From Antitrichia curtipendula (taxonomy: Eukaryota > Streptophyta > Bryopsida > Hypnales > Leucodontaceae), in contig OX579638.1 of assembly GCA_951230915.1 (NCBI GenBank), forward strand, positions 124,001-188,000: DNA of 64,000 nucleotides, written 5' to 3'. Below are positions 46,979 to 58,060 of the stretch, in pieces (the stretch's first letter is position 1; each line of letters opens with the position of its first letter). The notes below the pieces were generated by a model. It saw only the letters and a program-made list of their open reading frames with translations. It did not search any database and had not been told where the DNA came from. Position numbers and translations under genes: made by a program.

Positions 46979-46986
46979 TATATAAA
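46979..46986 (+). promoter_or_regulatory. TATA box in the 3' segment of copy 4
   Basis: TATATAAA, aligned with 5063-5070 of copy 1 and with similar bases around it (ACCAGTCTCYGAG). Confidence 0.45.
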
Positions 46987-48014
46987 CCAGTCTCCGAGGA
47001 GGAGATGGGGAGAGTCTTTTGCGCCAAAACTTATTTGTGTTCTCTATTTCCTTCTTGTTTTGTGTCTCTCCCGTGTTTGGCAGAGTTGTACGATGAGGAG
47101 TTAGGCGGATGCAGGTTCTTTTGGAGCGGTTTCTCCCCTTGGTGATTCTGATTTTAAGTGTAAAGTACATGTGAGTGAGTAATAAAGTGTTGGGAGTGGA
47201 TTCCAGTTCCCCAGCACTTCTAAGGTTCGTATTCCGGGTGAGAAAGCCGTTGCTAGGCAGGCGGATAGGGAGGAATTCCTTAGTCATGCTAGAACTCCTG
47301 GGTGGGAAATCCGGTCGAGTATCCGAACTCCTGTGAGGTCTTGCTGCTGTATTGAGCAAATGGAAGAATCTTAGTTGTTGTTGGAACGGACGGGTACACT
47401 TGCAGCTGCTACACTTTGTACGGTTGGAACGAAACGCCAAGGTCATTGTAGTATGAGAGGATCGTACAGGGGGTCTTTGTGTGACCTGCAAACCGGATGC
47501 TGATCTGGAATGCTGTGAAGGACCAAACCGGATCCGGTTTAGCATAGGAAACGAGGGATTTGAAAGTGGGACTTCAGCCACTATAATTCATGGAAGGAGC
47601 GGCGGGCCTGCCACTCTCAAAAGCAAAGTGGCGAACCCTCTGATGGTAAAACAAAGGTAAAACTAAACCGGATAAGAGAAAGAAGTGTGTAGAAAGGTTG
47701 GAACGGATCAGTGTAGAGAACTGCCCAAGACCGGAAATCATAGGATCTTGGGACTTTGGTAGGATTTAACCGGATGGCGGAACGGACCGGAAGTAGGAAA
47801 GGGTCCTAGTGTAGCTTTCCGTGTTGTTGTGTTTCCGGTTTGTGGATATTTAGAACTGGAAAAGTGGAATGAGGATACTGACAAAGGCTTAGAGACTTAA
47901 TAAGGTTAGATACTTCACAGAATCTCGCGGGTTCGATCTTTAGAGTCACTTTGTTATGCTCTAGAGTGATTTTTGGGAGTATAACTGGGAATTTGCGTGC
48001 CTTGTGCTGCGACA

Positions 48015-48917
48015 TCTGTCCAAACACCAGGAAGAAAGGACTCTTCCCCGTGGTTTTCTTCTCTGATGTGCACGGCTGAGGGTAGCTTTTGGTCCTCTGG
48101 TTTTGGTTTGCCAGTTTGGTTCCGGTCCTTTGGTTTGGTTCCGGTCCGCTGGTTCCAATTCAAGACAGAAAGTTGAAGTTTCTGCCTTAACCATTTTATC
48201 CCATTAAAGATAACCATGGTTTGCTAATCCATACTTACAGTGGTTTTTCTACTTTTGACCTGCAAAAATTAGAAAAGCATACTAAAAATGGATTCTTTAC
48301 TTCCAATTCTATGGAAATAACTAAAGTCTGGTTTCTTAAGTTGCCACATTACCCCACTCCCACTTGTGAGCGTCCTCGCGAACACTAAATCAAACCTGAC
48401 TTTTTTTTGAAGTTGGTAAACCGGAAACCGGAATCTCCTATCCTCTGCCCAGATCCAGAAATTCTAAGCTCCCGTCCCACTTTCTCACTGATATCCTCAG
48501 GAATACCTCTAGGCTCCACCCCATTCCCAGGGTTTGCTTTGGGTACAGCTATAGTGGATTCATCAAAGTGATCAGAATCACTTGAATCCGGTCCCAGCTT
48601 CTATCTTTCCTAACAATGGTTCTACCTCTAGTTCTAACTACTTTCTACTTAGTGATGGTGCTATGGGTGTCTATTCTAATAATAAACTATCCTATTCTAA
48701 ACACTGATTGTCCTACTCTAAAAAAACCCACCTATCCTACTCTATCCAGTAATCCCATTACTGACCGAAATCTCAAGGAGTTATCCTTAACATCCCCGGC
48801 CATTGCTTGACGATGTACAAAGAGGTAGTAATCAAACTCAGTTATTATACTCCTTCAGAAACCTTTGACTGTGGCGGTCAACCTAAGCAGACCGGAATCA
48901 GTAAAACTAGCGTTCAA
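48015..48917. other. No gene; probable internal part of a retroelement
   Basis: It lies between the end of copy 4 and a minus-strand primer site. 48110-48150 has short GGTTTGGTTCCGGTCC repeats. Frames at 48616-48810 show nothing recognisable. Confidence 0.4.
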
Positions 48918-48936
48918 ATCCCCGGCAGCGGCGCCA
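48918..48936 (-). other. Primer binding site matching tRNA-Asp
   Basis: The plus strand ATCCCCGGCAGCGGCGCCA is the 3' end of plant tRNA-Asp including CCA, with one difference by memory. On the minus strand it lies 10 bases after ...CTGTGCTACGACA (48947), where an LTR would end. That is the standard arrangement for reverse-transcription priming. It links the CGACA-ending repeats to LTR retrotransposons. Confidence 0.7.
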
Positions 48937-48946
48937 CTTTCTGTCA

Positions 48947-50000
48947 TGTCGTAGCACAGAAAGTACAAAATCCTTCTCTTAGGCCTTAATGGACCCAAAA
49001 GTGATCCTTGTATCGTTCCATAGAGATTTGAGGTATAGTTCCCTTGAACGACCGGAATGGAATGAATTGATAGCCAAAAACACAAACCCCAAGTACTAGT
49101 CTAGACCGGATCTAATTTCAGCAGCCCGGAAATCCGACAACTACCTTCCTAATCAGATTGCCTGCCTAGAGTATTTACTATATATGTTAACCTAGACTGG
49201 ATCTAATTTCAGCAGCCCGGAAACTCGACAACTACCTTCCTGATCAGATTGCCTGCCTAAGTATAGAACTATATGTATTAACCTAGACCGGATCTAATTT
49301 CAGTAGTCCGGAAACCCGACAACTACCTTCCTGATTAAATTACCGATCTAAGTATAGAACTATATGTATTAAATTTGAGTTTAACCTTTGGACCAAGAGG
49401 GATCTGCTGCGTTGGGTTTAAAGAAGGACGCTTAACTCCTACCCTCTTGTTTTAATGTGATAGGAGAACCACAAAACAAACTTAAAAAAAAGAAAAACAA
49501 CCAAAGAAAAATAACAAAAGGAAAACAGAGAAAGGGACCGTCCTCACAACTAGACCAGAATCATTGGCAGTCTAGCAGGTCACACAAGATGGTCTGAATT
49601 CTCTCTATAAAGACTACAACAACGGACTCCAGGACAATCCACGGCCTAGGTAGACAAGGGGCATCAGGAAGAGTGGGATAGCCAGGTCGCTTCTAACTTA
49701 TTCAGCCAAAAGTCAGCTTTAATCCTCCGAGGAAATCCTACTATATCCTGTCCAACACACAATCTCTCCAGGGACCGGATACTTCCTAATCCGGGCCTCA
49801 CTTCCTCCTTACTCAACTCTGCACAATCACACTGCTCTCTTAAATAACACGGACAAGTGCTACAAGGCACAGCTCACAGTTGGTGAATTGGAAAACATCC
49901 TCTGGCCTTTACATAAAGTTGAGAATACAAAGTACGGATACGAACAGCCCGGATTTCAACTAAAATCCGACTATAAGTACTAAACTACACTTCAAACTCA
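48947..50000 (-). repeat. LTR fragment with CGACA end
   Basis: The end at 48947 (plus strand TGTCGTAGCACAG) resembles the ends of copies 1, 3 and 4. The far end is not resolved; 50000 is approximate. It contains the 91-bp tandem repeats. CTACGACA at 50383-50390 would pair with the TGTCGTAG end, but this reaches into the next unit and I do not rely on it. Confidence 0.4.
49101..49372. repeat. 91-bp tandem repeat, 3 units
   Basis: CTAGACYGGATCTAATTTCAG begins units at 49101, 49192 and 49283. Each continues GACAACTACCTTCCT and ends in an AT-rich part. Tandem blocks of this kind are common in plant LTRs. Confidence 0.9.
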
Positions 50001-50577
50001 AAAAGCACTCAAGTCTAATTACAGCCAGTATGCCATATTTAACTACTTTTGGACTATTCAAAGTCCAAAATTAAAAATCTCCCGATGCATGGTGCTAGGC
50101 ATTACATCGGAAGATATCCAGATACCTTCAAGTTCATTTTCCTAAGTATGCTTTAGAAACCCCAAGAGGTCAATTGCATTCAGACTTGTATGTCAAGGAC
50201 AATATAAACTCCGAATGATGCTACAAGTTTGAATGCAGGTTCCCAAGGTTCCCAAGATGAATATTGAGAACAATAAGTGGCAAGGAAAAAAATCGCTTGC
50301 AACATTATAAAAATCCCAAAGGAGATCAAATACAAGAAAAGAAAGAATAGCAAAGGACACAGAGCGTGGACATTTGCTACGACTACGACATGGGATTTGG
50401 AAGGTACCCTCAAGAAATAACAAAAAACGCACATTTTGATGAATCGTGATAAAATAACTCCATCCTACTCACATCAGCTTCCACTACCACCACTAGTAAC
50501 TTCCGAAAAGACATTGAAAACTACTGTAGTGACCAAAGAAAGAAATGATGCCATTATGAAGCCGAAACAAAGACACC
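50001..50577. other. No gene; scattered CGGGAGAT-like half sites
   Basis: Partial copies of the palindromic motif occur at 50077-50087 (ATCTCCCGATG) and 50105-50114 (CATCGGAAGA). Frames on the minus strand at 50180-50434 are low in complexity. Confidence 0.4.
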
Positions 50578-50652
50578 ATCGACAGATCTCCCAATAACCC
50601 TGCCACGGTCACATTGAACAAAAAAAAGCATCGGGAAATCTCCCGTCCGATA
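50578..50652. repeat. Palindromic motif, two diverged copies
   Basis: CATCGACAGATCTCCCAAT at 50578 and CATCGGGAAATCTCCCGTC at 50630 are imperfect copies of ATCGGGAGATCTCCCGAT. They lie just beyond the 3' end of the DDE-like gene. Confidence 0.65.
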
Positions 50653-50866
50653 GTCGTGGTGGGCGACGAGACGTTAGTCGATCAAGGGTCCACCTCGTTT
50701 GCCCTATTCAAATTCGCTAGGGCAGCTTCTCTACTTTTCTTAGGAATAGTACGAGATTTTGGGTTCACTTTCTTGGACCAATTGGCGTACAATGCACAAG
50801 ATGCGTCCACCCAAGTGGGAGGCCTGTTCTCCACAACCCATTTCCCATACCAACAATTCTGGTACA

Positions 50867-53800
50867 TTAATTCCAAGTTACTTTCGGAATTATCTGGTCT
50901 CCAATACTGAAGCATAAACTTCCCGTTGTTTTCATGCCCTTCCTCTCTGCAGACGTCAGATAGTGCTCTTCCTTGCCAGACAGCACATACTGAGGGGTCC
51001 TTAGGTCTAAGCAGAACCCATGAACCTGGGCAAATATCAACCCAAGGATTAAAGCTTTCCCTTGGCGCTTCATTTGCGGGTCCGCAATAAGGTTCAAATT
51101 CCTCTTATTCCGGAACCATGTCGACAGGGTTGATGGTTGGCCGCTGGCAAGAAGATTCCCGCAATCTCCAATCATACTGTGGCCAGAAGCTTCAACCAAT
51201 TCCGGAACAAAGTCGAGAAGAGGCTCCTTGAGCTCTCGCAACACACGTTTCCAGTAATCAACGTATGGTGCGAAGGCGGCCACAAATCCCTCGCATTTGG
51301 ACATTCCGTCTTGCCAATACTCAATGTACTTCTCAATTCCTAACAGAATCAAGCCCTTGCTTAAGGTCGCTTTCCGTGCCGCCTCCACCGCCTTCTCTTG
51401 ATTTCCCGTGGCTTCCGGAACTTCGTTACCCCACATAGGCTTGAAAGGAACAGGCCTAGGGCAACCTCGAGGGAGTGTCACCCGACCCATGCAGTCTTTC
51501 TTCCAAAGGCATCGAGAAGGAGTATCAGATGGTAGCCACTGTGAATCAACTGTAGACTTCTTGTACTTCATAACAAGGATTCCATCACTGTCCACATAGA
51601 ACCGGAAAAGGTGCATCTCCCCCAAACCAATTAGTTTAGACGTACCACTGCACAGGAATCCCTTCACAAAGGACTTGAAATCCGCCACCTCCTGGATGAA
51701 TTCCGGCATGAATGACAATTCCTGGGACTCCATGAACGACTTCATGAGGTCGGCGACAACAAATGTATTCTTGCTCTTTAAAGCCTTCGATAGGTGGCTA
51801 AAATACGCATCAATATCTTCGTGAGTATATCCGACTAGTAGGAAACCAACCTGAATTTCCTTGAAGACTCCACGTGCAGTAAGCAAAGACAAGAAGGCCA
51901 TGAGGTATTGGTTTTTATTATCCTTCGCGGAGTTGTCAAGCTGAAGATAGAGCTTGTTAGGAAGGGGACTAGATCCACAACGAAGTTCCTGCGGAATCAA
52001 CTTCAAGGCATCCATACACCGAGATTTTCCTTTGAGTAGCGCGTCGAACATTGCATTTGCCGGCGGATAGGGAAAGAAGTTGCCCGTCTCCCGAATTGGT
52101 GGACCTTCAAGTCGCCTTAACAGTCTAGCAAGCGATGAAATGGTAAAGTTCGAATCGCTCGGCCAGCACGCTGGTGCATAATGTGCATACGCACCATCGC
52201 CATGACCATGAGCTACCATTCCAGTTATACTCATAGGAAGCTGACCCAAACCTTGTGTGGCCTTCGTCGTCACGCGCATTCTTGGGAGAGCCGTCTTCCT
52301 CGTGTCCATTTTGTCGTGAATAATGCACAAAATCTCTTGAGGATTCCTTCTGGACTCCTCACGCCACGAGGCATACAGACGACGGCACGATGCTTGATGA
52401 TTAAGATGTTCAGTTCTCTGCTTTATAAACTCCACGAAGTCCGAGCTTCCTCTTGGTGATTTCTGAATGAATTGCTGTAGGTCGTCACACACCGTACACT
52501 TCGCAAAAGAGCTCCCAACAGGCTTAACCGCGACGTTGTTAAATAGCTCTTTCTTTATTCTACTAACAGTCGTCTGGCTCACGGGAGGAAGGCCATACTC
52601 CACATTCAACTGCAAATTACGTAAAACACAAGCATCAGCACCGACGGCAGTACCACTCTGAGCATTCGAAAATACACACAAGCAAAGAGACCAGTTGCAA
52701 TGAGCACAGTCAAATCCGCAGAAAAACATCGGGAGATCTCCCGCTGAGTAGATGAATGCATTCAACTCCTACAGTGAAACGCATCGGGAGATCTCCCGAT
52801 GAAAGAAGCAAGAAAATAAAATCTCCATGGAGTACTGTGTCTGGAAGATTCTCCAAAGGGGGAACAAACAAACAGAAGGCCGTATAAGAGTATCAACGAG
52901 AGATTTCCCGATCACTACCGGAGTCCAAACAAAGCATCAGTGATCAAAACCAGAATACTGACGGGTTCATCGCCCTACCTCATTCGCGTCAGCGTGAACG
53001 CGCTTCCAATTATTACCAGCAGACATGAACTTACGCGTGTCTACTTTCCCATTTCCAATGCACCGCATTTGGTGCGGCATCTGGTCAGCAGTATTTTTGA
53101 TTATCGCCTTCATTGTACCAGTAACCTGCGCAGTCCGAAGTCGAGGCCGCTTAACTCCTTTGTTCCCGTGTGTGGAAGAAACAATCCCTTCCTTGTACTT
53201 GTCAAGGTAATTGTGAAAGGTTGACTTTGGAATTCCATGTATAATGAACCACGCTGTGGGACAAACTTCTGCTTCTTCTAGAGTAATGTACTTCCGCTTC
53301 CGTGTCCACTCCATCGAATGCAATTGTCCACCTACAGCGATTCCATACTCCCGACGCTCTTCAAAGGATTTTGAAAAGTATCTCTGCCTGACCTTCAGCG
53401 TCATTTCACGGTGGAAAAATTGGCAGCAATTCCTGTCGCAGCATCGCTTTGAGCTGACCTATCTAATCTCGTCATCCGATGTCTTCCGCGTGAACTGTGT
53501 CTCCTTCTCACTGAGAGAGGGTCGACGAACTATGAAGCAATAGGGTGCCTTCTGTCTTCCACCCAAGTAGGCGAGTGGATCTGGTTCAACAACAAAAGCA
53601 GAGAAGTGGTCGACTGTATCCTTCAAGCACCGACCACCAGGGAACCAACAATTTGAAATGGGCCAGCGAGCATGAGTCATAATCGTATCTGGATTTCCCA
53701 CAAAAACATCAAGGACAGTGACACCTACGTGGTCTTCACCGAGGGTAGAACTCTGAAAATAATCACCTGCCTTCCAACAAGTAATTCGACCTGAAGATTG

Positions 53801-54151
53801 AAGGACACCTAATGAATCAAGGTGATGCACCTCTAGCCCGATCCAATCCTCCTGACAAATGAATGGGCTTTCATCCGCATGGGGATCCGCAATGACCTTT
53901 ACCACGTCGGCTGCCCTCCACAACACGGTCCTGTTTAGAACATCTCCAAGCGTCTGCAAGCCTCTCTGGCAAGGAGATACCCTCATATGCTGAACTTCTA
54001 AGACGACCAATGAAGGCCTTACCAGAACAAATATCCAGGGCTCGAAAGGAATCGGAACACCCAACCACTGACCTTGAGGACGGGCCTCTACAACGCATCC
54101 CACTCCAACTTCGCCAAATCCTGGGAGATAGAGCCTCACTAAGTCACCATC
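50867..54151 (-). pseudogene. DDE-like (DUF7869-like) protein, two exons, one TAG, 5' end cut by a transposon
   Basis: Exon 1 (54151-52979) holds an unknown ~230-residue region, TAG at 53459-53461, then in the same frame RCCDRNCCQFF...RQRYFSKSFEERREYG, a helix-turn-helix-like part (CPTAWFIIHGIPKSTFHNYL) and HGNKGVKRPRLR. Intron 52610-52978 has GT..AG and keeps frame. Exon 2 (52609-50867) has HDKMD (52318-52304), KLYLQLDNSAKDNKNQY (51937 for the D) and GFLLVGYTHEDIDAYFS (E at 51820). These three acidic blocks are the hallmark of a widespread eukaryotic family, as I recall DUF7869, that looks like an RNase H-fold transposase. The open frame runs straight into the CACTA terminus at 54152, so the original start was displaced by that insertion. 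Confidence 0.65.
52728..52912. repeat. Palindromic 18-bp motifs in the intron of the DDE-like gene
   Basis: ATCGGGAGATCTCCCGAT is a perfect palindrome at 52783-52800. A near copy is at 52728-52745 (ends in GCTG) and a diverged one at about 52892-52912 (GAGAGATTTCCCGAT). All lie within intron 52610-52978. Confidence 0.75.
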
Positions 54152-54180
54152 CACTAGAAGGAAAAGGGGGGTTTCGTAAC

Positions 54181-54640
54181 CTGCTGTGATGCAACTACGG
54201 GCCTATGCAACTGAATTTCAACTAACATGCAACTAATATGCAACTGCGTCCCTCTGTATTTGCACCTAGTTGCAGTATTAGTCGCGAAGTAGTTGCATAA
54301 CGAACAGTGGGGTTACGAAGAAGTAACAGAAGGTATTCTACATCCGCTAGTTCTCTACGTGGACAACTATTTTTTGCGTGGACTCCACGCTGTCAAACGG
54401 CAATCGCGCCAACTACACCTGAACTAACAAACGACTGCACTGCAACTAACAAATGACTTAAATGCAACTAACAAACAATTGGACTGCAACTAACAAACAA
54501 CTGCACTGCAACTAACAAACGACTGCACTGCAACTAACAAACAACTGCACTGCAACTAACAAACTTCTGGGCTACAACTAACAAACGATTGGACTGCAAT
54601 AGACTACAACTACAAAGCGACTGGGATGCAACTAGAAAAC
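54181..54640. repeat. Left subterminal TGCAACTAA array, 22-bp phase
   Basis: From 54181 TGCAACTA units are irregular. From about 54425 AACTGCACTGCAACTAACAAAC (22 bases) repeats about six times to 54600 with variants. The spacing is twice 11. Confidence 0.8.
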
Positions 54641-54687
54641 AACTGTATTGCAATTGCCATGTCAACTAGAATGCAATTAGAAGTTCA

Positions 54688-54955
54688 CTGAAATGCAACT
54701 AGGAAACAACAAGAATGCAACTGCAGAATGACTAGACTTCAACTACAAAATCACTGAAATGCAACTAGGAAACAACAAGAATGCAACTGCAGAATGACTA
54801 GAATTCAACTACAAAATCACTGAAATGCAACTAGGAAACAACAAGAATGCAACTGCAGAATGACTAGAATTCAACTACAAAATCACTGAAATGCAACTAG
54901 GAAACAACAAGAATGCAACTGCAGAATGACTAGAATTCAACTACAAAATCACTAA
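54688..54955. repeat. Left subterminal 66-bp array, 4 units
   Basis: CTGAAATGCAACTAGGAAAC starts units at 54688, 54754, 54820 and 54886, each 66 bases and nearly identical. A unit contains several TGCAACT/TTCAACTA phrases; 66 is six times 11. Confidence 0.9.
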
Positions 54956-56304
54956 AATTTGACTCCAAGACAAACGTAGTAGTCTGAGTTCAGTCGAAAT
55001 GCTGTGGAACTTGCTGTTTATAAATTGTAGTCACAACCTCGTTTTGCCATATAGTTGTGACCAAATGTTCACCATAAGTTCATTGTGGGATGCAACCTAA
55101 CATGTGCATGCATGAAGATCATCCACAACTAGTTACTGCATACACTCGAATAGACCAAAGAAGTATGGCTTTATAATATTAGAAGTTCTACAATCTGTAA
55201 TGGTCTGTTTCATTTCTAGTTGCCTAAACCCATTAATGGAGAGTATGCACATATGCATGCAGTTGTTCACTAACTGTATTTGAATTGAAAAACACTGCAA
55301 AGCTAGTTTCAAAGTAGGAAACATTTTCTACTAATAATTTCAATATCCAGCTGCTGCTAAGAGATTGTCCTCCTCAGATAACTCTATGGCTCCGACTAAA
55401 GACGGGATAGCAAGTAGAGGAGGCTCATCCTCTAGAGTAGCTAAACCAGAAGCTTGTACAGTGGTGTTGACGAACACATCTGATGTGTCCACAAATTCTC
55501 GTCGAGCACGGGCTTCTTTATGTAGTACTACTTTCCAACCCTCTTTCTTTACATCATCAGCAAAAAAAACTTGGGTTGCCTGGCTTGAAAATATAAAAGG
55601 ATCCAGCATCCTGCTCATTTTGTGGCGGAAGTTTACTACAAGAAATCCAGCCTCATCTCTAATGTATGTCGGATTTCCTCGATTGTCTGTTTTCTTCACC
55701 CATTTACACCGCATTAATATCACAGGGTTGCTGACAGGCCCATAATCTAGTTTCAATATATCTTTCACCACTCCAACATAGGAGTCACTAGAGACATCTC
55801 TAAGATCAGAGGCTGGAATTTGGAACACAGATGCAACACCACAATCATATGTCTGCAATTGGTTGGAGGCGTTGTCTTCCACTCTGAAATGGTTTCCAAA
55901 AGCTTTCATATGAGAATATCAAAGTGCCTTCTGTGATGGTTTCCTGGCTAATAACATCCTATCTCTGTCCTCAGGAGTCTGTGCACCGTTGTCATTGTTG
56001 CAAACAGCCGTTTGTATCCACACCTCAAGGGGTGCTGTGTGTGGATCTATCTAACATTCTTCCTTCCACTTCCTGCACGCGTATGAAAGAAGTTAAAGCC
56101 AACACTATCAAAATTTGACATGTAGGAACTACTGCAACTCTTCAAGCATTTTGTTCAAGTTACCTTTGATTACCTCAGACATTTTGGTCGGCTGTGATAA
56201 ATTATGACTACCTCAGATATTGTGTAGTCACAATAGTTGCACAAAAGAGTCGCAGTGTCCTTGTTGCGGTTTTAGTTGCACAGTACTTGCTTTCTAGTTC
56301 CACT

Positions 56305-56454
56305 GTAGTTGCATTATAGTTGCATTGTAGTTGCATGTTAGTTGTATTCTAGTTGCATTGTAGTTGCGTTCTAGTTGCATTGTAGTTGCATGTTAGTTGT
56401 ATTCTAGTTGCATTGTAGTTGCATTGTAGTTGCATGTTAGTTGCATTCTACTTG
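56305..56454. repeat. Exact 11-bp array in a transposase intron
   Basis: About 14 units of CATTGTAGTTG (variants CATGTTAGTTG, TATTCTAGTTG, CGTTCTAGTTG) follow without gaps. Substitutions occur but no indels, so the 11-base phase is kept. Confidence 0.9.
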
Positions 56455-57714
56455 CCTCTGTGCTACTGAAAGCAGTTGCGGCAAACACTTACATAACTTT
56501 GTTCCACTAATTGAGTTGTATAAGATGATGATACTACTGCAACTTACTTGATGAGTGGCTCCAAAACGGCAACGTTGTTCAACACATAATTGTGCGCTGT
56601 ATCCCGTAGCGTAGTAGGCATCACGAACTGCCAACCTGCACCTTCTAGAACTTCTTCAGCATCGCCAAACTCTTCTTCTGCATCCCACACGCGTCTCTTG
56701 ACCAAATCAAATCTTTGCAAATACTCTGTCACAAAGCCTAGACCTTCTTCCTTCACGTATCCTTCTGCCATGCAAGCCTCTGGTCTAGCCATGCTCCGAA
56801 CATAATTCTTCAATGTTTTCATATACCTTTCAACTGGGTACATCCACCTTGTACTGACGGGCCTACACAAGTCAAGTTCTTGAACCAAGTGGTATGGAAG
56901 GTGTGTCATCATGTCAAAAAAAGACGGTGGGAATTCCATCTCTAATAGTGCCATAGTCTCAGCCACATCTAATTGAAGGGACTCAAAATCTGCTGGATTA
57001 TAAGCTTTTGTGCATATTCTCCTAAACACCTTGCACATCCGCATGATGGCCATACGTGGCCCAGGTTTCAATAAACCCCTCATAGCCAATGGCATCAATT
57101 GTTGCATTAACACGTGATAGTCATGCGATTTGAGGCTTCCAAATTTTTTAGCCTTCATATGCTTACCAAATGCCGAGGAGTATCCTGAAGGAAGCTTCAC
57201 AGATGCAATAATGTCTGCAAACTGCTCATACTCTTTCTCTGATAGCACATACCCTGCACTTGGTTTCAACATCTTATCAGCTCTGCGAGGGTTTGGTGTC
57301 AACCACAAATGCCTTCGTATACCTCTTCTTTGAAGATCTCGTCACACCTTCACAGTATCCTTTTTCCCGCTTATTGTTTTTAAGAAATTCTTTGCAAGAT
57401 TCATCTCGCAATGCATGACGTCCAGCGTGTAGCGGATAAGAAGGCTCTGGACACATGAATAGTACTCTGCAGTTAGTTTTGGATTGACAGAAGACAAAGA
57501 CAAACAGTGTGTAGACATATCTCCATCCCAGATGTTTTTCTAATCACTTTAAATCTTCCCAAAAAAATGCTTTGCTACTTTGGTAGGATATCACATTTAT
57601 TGAAAGTTGAATGCAGATGCTTCAATGGCGACTACAAACGCTCATGACAAACACTGTGCTACCACTGTTCAAAACCAATGCAGCACAATTTCTATGCGAA
57701 TATTGCACGGCTGC

Positions 57715-58060
57715 TATGCGACTACAACACAACTAATATGTGACTACAACACAACTGATATGTGACTATGACACAACTGATATGCAACTACAGCACAACT
57801 GATATGCAACTACGGCACAACTGATATGCAACTACGGCACAACTGATATGTGACTACAACACAACTGATATGCAACTACGGCACAACTGATATGCAACTA
57901 CGGCACAACTGATATGCAACTACGGCACAACTGATATGCAACTACGGCACAACTGATATGCAACTACGGCACAACTGATATGCAACTACGGAACAACTGA
58001 TATGCAACTATGGCACAACTGATATGCAACTGCATTACAACTAATATGCAACTACAGAAC
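57715..58060. repeat. 22-bp array in a transposase intron
   Basis: ACTACGGCACAACTGATATGCA (22 bases) repeats about 15 times with variants such as ACTACAACACAACTGATATGTG. It lies in intron 57447-58168. It has the same TGCAACTA core as the left end. Confidence 0.9.

Larger units (their letters stand above)
45640..48014 (+). mobile_element. Retroelement-like family, copy 4, 5'-truncated
   Basis: Homology to copy 1 starts inside the gag-like ORF at GCGAACACAAT (45641) and runs to TGCTGCGACA at 48014. The 3' segment carries TATATAAA at 46979-46986 and the conserved terminal tail. It is the best preserved copy over the C-terminal half. Confidence 0.7.

Noticed and set aside
57715..58060. CRISPR-like regular repeats
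   Set aside because: Units are contiguous without spacers, the sequence is eukaryotic, and the array lies in a transposase intron.
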